DNA of 64,000 nt, from positions 620,001 through 684,000 of the forward strand of contig NZ_OBEB01000001.1 in the NCBI RefSeq assembly GCF_900215315.1. The letters are read 5' to 3'. This DNA comes from Arsukibacterium tuosuense (GTDB lineage: Bacteria > Pseudomonadota > Gammaproteobacteria > Enterobacterales > Alteromonadaceae). The translations under genes were made by a program, and so were the position numbers. The notes below the pieces were generated by a model. That model was not told the origin of the DNA. It did not search any database and saw nothing but the letters and a program-made list of their open reading frames with translations. Position 1 is the first letter of the stretch; every line of letters begins with the position of its first letter. Shown here in pieces: positions 55,653 through 63,356 of the stretch.

Positions 55653-56363
55653 ATGGGCGCACAATGGAAAGCCAAACATAAGCAAGACGCCGCTAACGCT
55701 AAGGGCCGGATATTTACCAAACTGGCAAAAGAAATTGCCGTCGCCGCCCGCAACGGCGCTGATCCGGATATGAATGCCAAGTTGCGTTCTGCCATTGATA
55801 CCGCCAAAAAAGCGTCGATGCCAAAAGACACCCTGGAACGGGCGATTAAAAAAGGCGCCGGCTTACTCGATGGCCCCGCTAATTATGAAACCGTAGTGTA
55901 CGAAGGCTTTGCGCCGCATCAGGTACCGGTGATCGTTGAATGTTTAACCGATAATAAAAATCGCAGCGCTCAGAGTATCCGCCAGTTATTCCGCAAAGGC
56001 CAGCTGGCCACCTCAGGCGCCGTATCATGGGATTTTAAGCACTTAGGCCAGATTGAAGCCGAAGCCAACAGCCCGGATGCCGACATTGAGTTAGCAGCCA
56101 TTGAAGCCGGTGCCCAGGATTTTGAAACGGGTGATGATGCTGCAGATAACGAAGTGGTGTTTTTAACTGAAGCCACCGATTTAGACATGGTCGCTAAAGC
56201 CCTGCCGGAATTTGGTTACACTGTGCTGACCGCTAAACTGGTATACCGGGCCAATAACCCGGTAACTTTAGACGATGAACAACGCGCTGAGGTTGAAGCG
56301 TTTCTGGACGCCATTGACGCAGACGACGATGTGCAAAACGTCTATGTTGGTTTAGCCGGCTAA
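55653..56363 (+). CDS. yebC: YebC/PmpR family regulator
   Basis: A 236-residue YebC family protein: [70 protein letters not shown]. Members have been described as transcriptional regulators and more recently as translation factors that relieve stalling. AGGAG precedes the ATG. The gene converges with the cytochrome b562 gene with seven bases between stops. Confidence 0.93.
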   Translation: MGAQWKAKHKQDAANAKGRIFTKLAKEIAVAARNGADPDMNAKLRSAIDTAKKASMPKDTLERAIKKGAGLLDGPANYETVVYEGFAPHQVPVIVECLTDNKNRSAQSIRQLFRKGQLATSGAVSWDFKHLGQIEAEANSPDADIELAAIEAGAQDFETGDDAADNEVVFLTEATDLDMVAKALPEFGYTVLTAKLVYRANNPVTLDDEQRAEVEAFLDAIDADDDVQNVYVGLAG

Positions 56364-56370
56364 GCTGGCT

Positions 56371-56760
56371 TTAACCAAACAGCAGTTGCCAGAAGCTGAC
56401 TTTGCGCTGTTTATGGTAATGACGACGTAGCTTATCCACTTCAGTCAGCGCCTGCTGCAGTTGCTGTTCATCTCCTGCGTCAGCTGCAATCCGGGCGCGC
56501 TGTAACGTCAGCAGCACTTTATCCAGCCCTTCCAGGTACGTTTGTGCCTTATCTTCTGGAAATCGTGCTGTTTTTGCCTGTTCAGTCAGCTTCGTCAGTT
56601 CGCCGATAAAAGGTTTAGCAGCCTGCGGACTGGCTGCTTCTCTGGCTTGTTTTAACGCCAGCCCCATGTTTTTCATGGTGGTTTCCAGATCCACACTGTT
56701 ACCTGCAACAACCGGCAGTGACAACACCAGCAGCAGACAGAATAAAAAACGGTTTAACAT
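56371..56760 (-). CDS. cybC: Cytochrome b562 family protein
   Basis: A 129-residue precursor with a signal peptide (ending near VVA-G, residue 19). The mature chain is a four-helix bundle. D-L-E-T-T-M at 24-29 lines up with the ADLEDNM start of E. coli cytochrome b562, giving M29 as one haem ligand, and RRHYHKQRK near the end matches RNAYHQKYR, giving H116 as the other. Both ligands are kept, so haem binding is likely. I start at the ATG at 56760; the frame is open 19 codons further. Confidence 0.72.
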   Translation of the reverse strand: MLNRFLFCLLLVLSLPVVAGNSVDLETTMKNMGLALKQAREAASPQAAKPFIGELTKLTEQAKTARFPEDKAQTYLEGLDKVLLTLQRARIAADAGDEQQLQQALTEVDKLRRHYHKQRKVSFWQLLFG

Positions 56761-56838
56761 AACGACAACTCCGGGCTGGATTTTCAGGGCGCAGCATAGC
56801 ATATTATGGTCAGCCATATTAACCAGAAGGACCCACCA

Positions 56839-58062
56839 ATGACTCCCCGCCTCTCTTTACTTTGCATTGCGCTACTAAGTGCCGGGCTTACCGCCTGCAG
56901 CAGTCCGGGCCAGCTGAACAGTCCTGCTGCCACGCAACCGGCTGCCAGCGAGCTGAGCGTTGCCCAACGCGCCCGCTTAATTGCCCAAAACAGGATGATT
57001 ATCGACACCCACATCGATGTACCTTACCGGCTACATAAAGACTGGGAGGATGTCAGCCAGGCCACTGAGCGGGGCGAGTTTGATTACCCCCGGGCCCGTG
57101 CAGGCGGGCTAAATGTGCCTTTTATGTCGGTGTATATTCCGGCCTCTTACGAGCGCAGCGGTGGCGGCTATCAGCTGGCGAACCAGCTGATTGATAATAT
57201 GGAAGCCCTGGCAGGCCGGGCACCGGATAAGTTTGCCATGGCCCATAGCACTGACGATGCGCTAGCCCAGTTTGGCAATGGTAAAATTTCCCTGGCACTT
57301 GGCATGGAAAACGGCACCCCTATCGCCGGCGACTTAGCCAACTTACGCCATTTTTATCAGCGAGGTATTCGCTACATCACCCTGGCGCATTCTGAGAGTA
57401 ACCATATATCTGACTCCAGTTACGACTTACGCCGTCGCTGGCAGGGCTTAAGCCCGTTTGGCAAAGAGCTGGTAGTAGCAATGAATAATATCGGCATGAT
57501 GATTGATATCTCCCATGTCTCAGACGATGCGTTTTATCAGACGGTGGCACTGAGCAAAGTACCGGTTATTGCCTCCCACTCGTCGCTACGCAGCTTTGTG
57601 CCGGGTTTCGAGCGCAATATGGATGATGACATGATTAAAGCGCTGGCCAAAAATGGCGGCGTTATTCAGATTAATTTCGGTTCATCTTTCGTTACGGCCA
57701 TTGCCAATCAGTATGGTGCTATGCGCAAAGCCGCAGCTGAAAAAGCCGGCGTAGCCAACGATGCCGCCTTTGCTAAGGTTTTTCGTGAGCAGCAACCCTA
57801 CCCGTTTGCTACCCTGGAAACCGTGCTGGATCATATTGATCACGTGGTAAAACTGGTGGGTATCGATTATGTGGGTATTGGTTCTGATTACGACGGGGTT
57901 GGCGACTCATTGCCTGAGGGCCTGAAAGACGTGGCCAGCTATCCTAACCTGATTGCCGGCTTGCTCGAGCGCGGTTATAGCGAAGCTGATATTGATAAAA
58001 TTCTGTCAGGTAACCTGTTGCGGGTCTGGCGTCAGGCAGAAGCCTACGCTGCCAAACAATAA
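56839..58062 (+). CDS. Membrane dipeptidase lipoprotein (peptidase M19)
   Basis: About 407 residues with a lipoprotein signal (AGLTA-C, followed by SSPGQ) and the renal dipeptidase fold. Zinc ligands and active-site residues are visible: IDTHIDVPYRL (HxD), ALGMENGTPI (Glu), IDISHVSDDAF (His), IASHSSLRSF (His) and GIGSDYDGVG (Asp). It hydrolyses dipeptides in the periplasm. AAGGA precedes the ATG at 56839; the ATG at 56806 adds 11 residues before the signal. It is divergent from cytochrome b562. Confidence 0.92.
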   Translation: MTPRLSLLCIALLSAGLTACSSPGQLNSPAATQPAASELSVAQRARLIAQNRMIIDTHIDVPYRLHKDWEDVSQATERGEFDYPRARAGGLNVPFMSVYIPASYERSGGGYQLANQLIDNMEALAGRAPDKFAMAHSTDDALAQFGNGKISLALGMENGTPIAGDLANLRHFYQRGIRYITLAHSESNHISDSSYDLRRRWQGLSPFGKELVVAMNNIGMMIDISHVSDDAFYQTVALSKVPVIASHSSLRSFVPGFERNMDDDMIKALAKNGGVIQINFGSSFVTAIANQYGAMRKAAAEKAGVANDAAFAKVFREQQPYPFATLETVLDHIDHVVKLVGIDYVGIGSDYDGVGDSLPEGLKDVASYPNLIAGLLERGYSEADIDKILSGNLLRVWRQAEAYAAKQ

Positions 58063-58075
58063 GGCTCAGGCAACA

Positions 58076-58118
58076 CGGGCACCCTTTAGATGGATTACCC
58101 CCATCTGCAGGGCGCCCG
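58076..58118 (+). terminator. Hairpin after the dipeptidase gene
   Basis: CGGGCACCCT pairs with AGGGCGCCCG (one mismatch), with an inner AGATGG/CCATCT stem. It is followed only by CTTTG, so termination may be partial. It lies 14 bases beyond the stop codon. Confidence 0.5.
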
Positions 58119-58159
58119 CTTTGCGATGTCATAGTTACTCTGATGCGACTCAATAATCG

Positions 58160-58882
58160 TTACTGGATAAACGCAGCCACTAACCCTATCAGACCACCAA
58201 ATACCCCGCCCCATACTACCAGCCAGCCTAAATGCTGGCGGATCATCTGCTGAATAATCTGTTTCACCAGCTCTGGGGTAAGCTCAGCCAGCCGTTGCTG
58301 CACGATGGTTTCTACCTGGTCACGGATACTTTGCAGCTGTTCAGGCTGGTCAAGCTGGGCCAGCACCAGCTGGTTAAACTCTTCACTGCGGGAGACATCG
58401 GTTAACGCCTCTTTTAACCGGGCAATAAAAGGTTCTTTTAATGGCAATAAAGCGGCGCTGCCACCAAACATGTTGAGCATATTACCGAACGACGATTGCT
58501 CAACGACTTTTAGTAAGGAATCGAAAGCGGGCGATAAGTCAGTTTTTGCAATTACCGGCTCAAAATCGAACGCCGGCTGACTTTCATCGCCGGGCTGACC
58601 ATGCTGTCGGGCAGTAATAAAACGCTCAATATTGTCGCTACTGAAAAACTGAGTCATCACCAGTTGATAAATGCCGGCCTTAAACTCGGTAAACCGTGCC
58701 GGAATAACGCCTGAGCCATACAGCAACGGCACTTTTTCAAACAACATATGAATTGCAAGCCAATTGGTTAAGGCGCCTGATAACGCAAACAAGCCCACAC
58801 TCAGCAACAACGGCTGTTGCCAAAACCAACCTGCAGCAACAACTAACGCAGCTAAGCCGTTGGTAACAATATTTTTATTCAT
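58160..58882 (-). CDS. DUF445 domain membrane protein
   Basis: A 240-residue protein with two N-terminal helices (about 9-40) and one at the C-terminus (WLVVWGGVFGGLIGLVAAFI), typical of DUF445/YheB-like proteins. GALTNWLAIHMLFEKVPLLYGSGVIPARFTEFK is the family's conserved block. The function is unknown. It is transcribed towards the dipeptidase gene. Confidence 0.82.
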   Translation of the reverse strand: MNKNIVTNGLAALVVAAGWFWQQPLLLSVGLFALSGALTNWLAIHMLFEKVPLLYGSGVIPARFTEFKAGIYQLVMTQFFSSDNIERFITARQHGQPGDESQPAFDFEPVIAKTDLSPAFDSLLKVVEQSSFGNMLNMFGGSAALLPLKEPFIARLKEALTDVSRSEEFNQLVLAQLDQPEQLQSIRDQVETIVQQRLAELTPELVKQIIQQMIRQHLGWLVVWGGVFGGLIGLVAAFIQ

Positions 58883-58987
58883 GCCTGGTCTCTGACTCGC
58901 GGGTTAAACATCAAGACGTCGATTCTAATCAGCCAGTCAGCTCCAGGCAAGTCCAGTCTGTTTCAGGTAAATAAACGCTGTTAAATA

Positions 58988-59176
58988 TCAGTTATAACCC
59001 AGCACTGCGCAGTGGGCGGTGTCTGCATCCCGCTGCCCGGCCTTGTTCGCATCGACACTATCATCATTCCACACCAGGCTTAGCGCTCTGCGCTCCTGCT
59101 GGGTTAAATCTACTGTCTGGTTTTGCTGATAAAAAAATTGTTGTTGTGGCACATCACTTTGCTTGGAAACACTCAT
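58988..59176 (-). CDS. Small hypothetical protein
   Basis: A 62-residue frame beginning MSVSKQSDVPQQQFFYQQNQ. The ATG at 59176 has an AGGAG six bases upstream, favouring a real gene; an upstream in-frame ATG at 59191 lacks one. The chain is Gln/Asp-rich with no signal peptide, and I recognise no family. Confidence 0.55.
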   Translation of the reverse strand: MSVSKQSDVPQQQFFYQQNQTVDLTQQERRALSLVWNDDSVDANKAGQRDADTAHCAVLGYN

Positions 59177-59489
59177 AGCAGACTCCTGCACTTTGAAAAA
59201 ATAGCAGCCAGAAAGTAGCGCTCAGGATAGAGCCCCTGTTGTCACCCTCAAACTGCGAATACAGGCCAAGCATAGGCCGGGCAAACTGAGCTGAAGCTGA
59301 ATTGTGAAATAAAGTTTGGATAAATACAGTTAATTTGTCACATTTCTAGAAGGCCGTTCGTCTTACCTATAACACGGACACTAAACAGGGCAGCGCTAAA
59401 CGGCTGCAATTGTTAGCTTACCCTCTTCTCTCAGCTGTACTATAGTGAACACAGCGTGATACTGAGGGCCAACAACAGGAACCAGAACA
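59177..59489. other. 313-bp intergenic region before the Sel1 gene pair
   Basis: No gene is apparent. It separates a leftward small gene from the rightward Sel1 pair. A TATAGT near 59441 could be a -10 element for the pair, but there is no good -35 sequence. No repeats were noticed. Confidence 0.4.
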
Positions 59490-60452
59490 ATGAGAAAAAC
59501 CAAAATTGGGTTGGCGCTAGCCTTAAGTAGTACCTTACTTTTTATACCCGTTACGGCCATGGCTGCTGATGCTCAAGCCGGCTTTTGCGAAAGCGCCAGC
59601 TGCCAGGCTGAATTTAAAAAGCTGGAAGAAATGGCTCGCTATGGCAGTGGTGAGGCTGCCACTATCGTTGCCCTTGCTTACGCCACCGGCGAAGGGGTCG
59701 GGCATGATATTGAAAAAGCCCGCCAGCAAATTAAACAAGCAGTACGCTGGCGCGAACCGATGGGCATGCACCAGATGTCAATCTGGCTGCGTCAGGGCTT
59801 TGTATTTGAGCAGGATATCCGTAAAGCTGATGAATTGCTAAACCGCGCCGTCAGAGCAGAGTTTGGCCCTGCCTTAACAGATAAAGCAAAATTATTGCTG
59901 GCGAAAAACACGCCGCAAGCAGATAAAAAAGCTATCGACTTGCTGGAGCAGGCAGCAGAACAATACTACAGCCCGGGACAATACCTGTTGGCACAGTTGC
60001 TGGTCAGCGGCGTCGCCGTGGAGTCGGATCTGGCCCGCGCTGCCCGTATTTATAAAAGCCTGGCGCTGAAAGGCTATGCTGATTCCAGGCAGCAGCTGGA
60101 TCAGATCATCACCGCGCTGGAGCAAACCACTCAACGTGTTGCAGACGAAAAAGCCGACCGTGAATTGGTTGCACGGGTACAGCCGCTACTGGCAGATTTA
60201 AAGCAAATTAATGATATTGAAGTGTTTAAAGTACAGGGTAAGCAGTTCAGCGTTAAGTCTGAGTTTACTAATATCGTGGCCCAGCTCGACTCACTGAATC
60301 TTTACGAAAGGCGTCTGACCGGCACCCGGATCCCTGGTCAACTATGCGGTCGCGGTGTTACAAACTGCAGCGTCGCTACTAACGATACCATGGGTGGCTT
60401 GCTGAATCGCAACACTGTATTTACCCCTCTCAATTTCAGATCGACTCAGTAG
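59490..60452 (+). CDS. Exported Sel1-like repeat protein, first of a tandem pair
   Basis: A 320-residue precursor with a signal peptide (ending near AMA-A). The mature chain starts with a CES-ASC cysteine pair. Sel1/TPR-like helical repeats follow: YGSGEAATIVALAYATGEGVGHDIEKARQQIKQAVRW, FEQDIRKADELLNRA, and AVESDLARAARIYKSLALKGYADSRQQLD. The C-terminal end has a conserved RIPGQLCGRGVTNCSV segment with two cysteines. The next gene is a close paralogue with the same cysteine-bearing ends. The periplasmic role is unknown; Sel1 repeats usually mediate protein binding. Confidence 0.82.
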   Translation: MRKTKIGLALALSSTLLFIPVTAMAADAQAGFCESASCQAEFKKLEEMARYGSGEAATIVALAYATGEGVGHDIEKARQQIKQAVRWREPMGMHQMSIWLRQGFVFEQDIRKADELLNRAVRAEFGPALTDKAKLLLAKNTPQADKKAIDLLEQAAEQYYSPGQYLLAQLLVSGVAVESDLARAARIYKSLALKGYADSRQQLDQIITALEQTTQRVADEKADRELVARVQPLLADLKQINDIEVFKVQGKQFSVKSEFTNIVAQLDSLNLYERRLTGTRIPGQLCGRGVTNCSVATNDTMGGLLNRNTVFTPLNFRSTQ

Positions 60453-60492
60453 GGCGTATTTAACCTAAACCATTGATACAGGAGTTAAGACA

Positions 60493-61428
60493 ATGCGAAT
60501 AACCAGCATCGGGTTAGTAATAGCGTTAACGGCTACCCTACTTTTGGCCCCTTTTATAACTAGTGCCGCAAATCAGCCAGCCGGCTTTTGTGGCAGCGCC
60601 AACTGCCAGTCAGAATTTAAAAAACTGGAAAAAATGGCACATTACGGCAGCGGCGAAGCTGCCACTATTGTGGCCGTTGCTTATGCCAAAGGCGAAGGTG
60701 TCGAGCAGGATATAAAAAAAGCCCGCCGCCATATTAAGCAAGCGGTACGCTGGCGCGAGCCGATGGGTATGCACCAGATGTCTATCTGGCTGCGCCAGGG
60801 CTTTATCTTCGGGCAGGACATCGCCAAAGCGGATGAGTTACTGGATCGGGCCGCAAAAACGGAATTTGGCCCGGCACTAACAGATAAAGCAAAATTATTG
60901 CTGGCACAGGATATGCCACAAACCGATAAAGAGGCCATTGCCCTGCTTGAGACAGCAAACGAGCAACACTACAGCCCGGCCCGCTATTTGCTGGCGCAAT
61001 TGCTGGTAAGTGGTATCGGCATTGAATCCGATCTGGCCCGGGCCGGCGTGCTTTATAAAAATCTGGCACTGAAAGGCTATGCCGACTCCAGGCAGCGCTT
61101 AGATGAAATCATCAATGCCCTGGAGCAAATATCAACCCAACCCGAACCTGAACTGGTCGCGCTGGTCCAGCCGGTGCTGGCGAACTTAAAACAAATTGAT
61201 GATATTGAAGTTATTGAAGTACGGGGCGAGCAGCTTGATGTTAACTCTGAGCTTAGTAATATCGTCACCCAGCTTAATTCATTAAATTTATATTATCAGG
61301 GTAGTACCGGCTCCCGAATTCCGGGCAACCTGTGCGGCCGTGGTGGCTCGATGTGCAACGTGGCCTTTGATCGCAAAACAGATACGACATTTGGTGCCAA
61401 TACGGTTGGCGAGCTAATGGGTAAGTAA
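60493..61428 (+). CDS. Exported Sel1-like repeat protein, second of a tandem pair
   Basis: A 311-residue paralogue of the preceding protein, alike through its whole length: the same N-terminal GFCxSAxCQ, the VRWREPMGMHQMSIWLRQGF block, two or three Sel1-like repeats and the C-terminal RIPGNLCGRGGSMCN. It starts 40 bases after the first gene, with AGGAG upstream, so the pair is probably one operon made by gene duplication. Function is unknown. Confidence 0.82.
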   Translation: MRITSIGLVIALTATLLLAPFITSAANQPAGFCGSANCQSEFKKLEKMAHYGSGEAATIVAVAYAKGEGVEQDIKKARRHIKQAVRWREPMGMHQMSIWLRQGFIFGQDIAKADELLDRAAKTEFGPALTDKAKLLLAQDMPQTDKEAIALLETANEQHYSPARYLLAQLLVSGIGIESDLARAGVLYKNLALKGYADSRQRLDEIINALEQISTQPEPELVALVQPVLANLKQIDDIEVIEVRGEQLDVNSELSNIVTQLNSLNLYYQGSTGSRIPGNLCGRGGSMCNVAFDRKTDTTFGANTVGELMGK

Positions 61429-61471
61429 GTTAGTATTAGTCAACGGCGCCCCGGCTTTAGCCCGCAGTAAC

Positions 61472-61503
61472 AGCAGCCCTTCGAATAAGCGAAAAGGGCT
61501 GCT
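61472..61503. terminator. Hairpin between convergent Sel1 and ferritin-like genes
   Basis: AGCAGCCCTT pairs with AAGGGCTGCT across a 12-base loop. There is no T-run on either strand, so it is a weak or bidirectional terminator at best. Confidence 0.45.
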
Positions 61504-61509
61504 CCATAA

Positions 61510-61797
61510 TTATTTGTGAGCAATTGGTTTATCAGTAAACAAATAATCTTTTAGCTGCTTATCAAAGTGAGGATCTCTTCGTCTAATCCATTCAAGCACC
61601 ATGGCTGCATGTTCTTTTTCTTCATCCCGGTTATGAATAAGAATTTGTTTCAACTGCTCATCGTTACAGGCATCAACCCGCTGGTTATACCAATCGACCG
61701 CTTCCAACTCTTCCATTAATGACGTAATAGCCCGGTGCATATCGCGCGTTTCATCACTAAGTTCCCCGACCGGTTCGTGATAGCCTTCATTTGCCAT
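61510..61797 (-). CDS. Encapsulated ferritin-like protein (EncFtn family), without encapsulin
   Basis: A 95-residue helical protein. HEPVGELSDETRDMHRAI, then MEELEAVDWYNQRVDA and HNRDEEKEHAAMVLEWIRR, closely resemble Rhodospirillum rubrum EncFtn. The iron ligands described there (E32, E62, H65) correspond to E30, E60 and H63 here and are all kept, so a ferroxidase-type decamer is possible. The sequence ends TDKPIAHK with no encapsulin-targeting peptide, and no encapsulin gene is in the window. I start at the ATG at 61797 with GGGGA upstream; a GTG 12 bases earlier opens the frame. Confidence 0.85.
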   Translation of the reverse strand: MANEGYHEPVGELSDETRDMHRAITSLMEELEAVDWYNQRVDACNDEQLKQILIHNRDEEKEHAAMVLEWIRRRDPHFDKQLKDYLFTDKPIAHK

Positions 61798-61973
61798 AAA
61801 TATCCCCACTGGTAGTGCATTAAAAAACTTAGTGTAGATGACAGCAACGGCCCTTGCCTGCCCGCTTGCAGTTAAATGTTACTTTTAATCCTGAAAATGT
61901 ATCTTAGATAACAGACGTATTAAGTTTGTCATAATTCCGAGCTAAATTAGCATGGTTGGCAATAGGAGTTTCT

Positions 61974-62735
61974 ATGTCTGAATTGAAAGGCTTACTCGAT
62001 ACTGTCCAGTGTCGCAAGTTAGAAAAATCTATCCCTGGTCCTGCGTTGACCAAGCCTCCTGTTGGCTTTGTCCGTTCTCATTATGGCATTCTGCTGCGTA
62101 AAAACTGGTTGGATGCGACCTTCCATTTTTGCCAAAGAGGCTCATACGATACACTATTGGTAGACTACTTAAATGGCCAGCGTAAGCCCTTTACTTTTGT
62201 TGATATCGGCGCAAATCAGGGCCTTTATTCTATTCTTGCCGGCCACAACAAACACTGCACCAAAGTTTTCGCATTCGAGCCTGTCGCCAGCACCTTTTCA
62301 CTTTTGAAGACGAACCTTGATGTCAATAATGTGGCAGATATTGTCCATCCCATTAATGCCGCTGTTTCTGTCGAAACAGGCAGCAGCAATATAATCAAAA
62401 AACCATGGCACAGTGGCGCCGCTACATTACGTAAGCTGCCCCGCTGGTTTCGATTTACAGAAACTATCGCCACCCTTGGCCCTGATAAGCTAACAACATT
62501 AATCCCTGCGGAATCTGATTTAATTATTAAAGTCGATGTCGAAGGGCATGAAAAAATAGTGTTTGAAGCGCTGGTGGCATCCGGCTTACTAAGCAATGCC
62601 ACAGCCTTGTTTTATGAAGTTAACCGCCGCTGGAGTCAGCAACAAGACCTTGAAACCCTGCTACGTGCGTATGGCTTTAAGAACTTTGTTAACACCTCGT
62701 CGAATCTAACATGCGATGTCCTCGCAACCCGCTGA
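61974..62735 (+). CDS. FkbM family methyltransferase
   Basis: A 253-residue protein with an AdoMet-dependent methyltransferase core: FVDIGANQGLYSILAG (motif I), VFAFEPVASTFSLLKTNLDVNN (motif II) and IIKVDVEGHEKIVFEAL, the FkbM signature near the C-terminus. It probably O-methylates a sugar, lipid or secondary metabolite; the acceptor is unknown. AGGAG precedes the ATG at 61974; the frame is open 18 bases earlier. It lies between the ferritin-like gene and the tRNA-Ser locus. Confidence 0.87.
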   Translation: MSELKGLLDTVQCRKLEKSIPGPALTKPPVGFVRSHYGILLRKNWLDATFHFCQRGSYDTLLVDYLNGQRKPFTFVDIGANQGLYSILAGHNKHCTKVFAFEPVASTFSLLKTNLDVNNVADIVHPINAAVSVETGSSNIIKKPWHSGAATLRKLPRWFRFTETIATLGPDKLTTLIPAESDLIIKVDVEGHEKIVFEALVASGLLSNATALFYEVNRRWSQQQDLETLLRAYGFKNFVNTSSNLTCDVLATR

Positions 62736-62748
62736 TTTGTTGAGCCAG

Positions 62749-63108
62749 GAGGTCGAACCTCAGGGTCCGAACCAAATCCTCGTCTCGACGCTTAAATGAA
62801 AAAGGCCCACGCTTTGTGGTCAAGAGAGGGATTACCAGAACCATCCCTGGTTCTGGCCCTTTGGGGCCGCACTAAAGTGCGTTCCAACTCGCTCCCGGCG
62901 AGTTGGTCGAACCTCAGGGTTCGAACCAAATCCTCGATCTCTGCCGCGTTAAATGAAAAAAGGCCCACGCTTTGTGGTCGAGAGAGAGGGATTACCAGAA
63001 CCATCCCTGGTTCTGGCCCTGCGGGCCGCACTGAAGTGCGTTCCAACTTGTTCCTGACAAGTTGGTCGAACCGCAGGGTTCGAACCAAATCCTCGTCTCG
63101 ACGCTTAA
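62749..63108. repeat. Tandem ~156-bp repeats on the 3' side of tRNA-Ser, each with a tRNA 3'-end copy
   Basis: Two full units (62796-62952, 157 bp; 62953-63108, 156 bp) and a partial one (62749-62795) lie head to tail. Read on the tRNA strand, the unit at 62953 contains AATCCCTCTCTCTCGACCA, which differs from the last 19 bases of the neighbouring tRNA-Ser by two bases, followed by a truncated copy of the tRNA's terminator. Each unit also has hairpins: CCAGAACCA/TGGTTCTGG, and a CAACTCGC/GCGAGTTG stem that changes compensatorily between units. The layout resembles the E. coli tyrT/rtT repeats. Frames across it are not credible genes. Confidence 0.8.
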
Positions 63109-63148
63109 ATGAAAAAGGCCCACGCAATTGCGTGGGCCTTTTTCATTT
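63107..63148 (-). terminator. Perfect 42-bp palindromic terminator after tRNA-Ser
   Basis: The segment equals its own complement, with a core GGCCCACGCAATTGCGTGGGCC between A5 and T5. It lies directly after the tRNA CCA end on the minus strand and would form a strong terminator in both directions. Confidence 0.88.
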
Positions 63149-63151
63149 GAT

Positions 63152-63241
63152 TGGCGGAGAGAGAGGGATTCGAACCCTCGTTAGGGGTTAACCTAAACAC
63201 ACTTTCCAGGCGTGCGCCTTCAGCCACTCAGCCATCTCTCC
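63152..63241 (-). tRNA. tRNA-Ser(GGA)
   Basis: A 90-base class II tRNA. The acceptor stem GGAGAGA pairs with TCTCTCC, followed by discriminator G and encoded CCA. The anticodon loop is CTGGAAA with anticodon GGA. A long variable arm (about TGTTTAGGTTAACCCCTAACG) and a GGTTCGAATCC T-arm are as expected for serine tRNA. Confidence 0.95.
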
Positions 63242-63265
63242 GGAACTTGCGTTGCAAGCGCGGCT

Positions 63266-63294
63266 ATACTAGGGAAATTCACCGCGCGCTGCAA
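63266..63294 (-). promoter_or_regulatory. Candidate tRNA-Ser promoter
   Basis: On the minus strand, TTGCAG and TAGTAT are separated by 17 bases, with a GC-rich stretch just after, as in stringently controlled stable-RNA promoters. Neither hexamer is perfect. Confidence 0.45.
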
Positions 63295-63356
63295 CTGTTA
63301 TATCTATAAGTGCTTTGTTTATGGCTGCTTTTTAAGCAGTCACAGCCCGTTTTAGC

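Noticed and set aside
62749-63108. CRISPR array
   Set aside because: Only about two units, each ~156 bp with no unique spacers and no cas genes; the units contain tRNA-derived sequence instead.
62792-63191. Open frames on both strands across the repeats near tRNA-Ser, including one ending in an ERGIRTLVRG-like stretch
   Set aside because: They are read through the tandem repeats, the terminator palindrome and the antisense strand of the tRNA. The ERGIRTL string is a well-known artefact of translating antisense tRNA-Ser.
63152-63241. Integration site of a genomic island at tRNA-Ser
   Set aside because: No integrase or mobility gene is next to the tRNA, and the neighbours on both sides (FkbM, nadA) look like ordinary chromosomal genes. 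The duplicated tRNA ends are tandem repeats, not spaced att sites.
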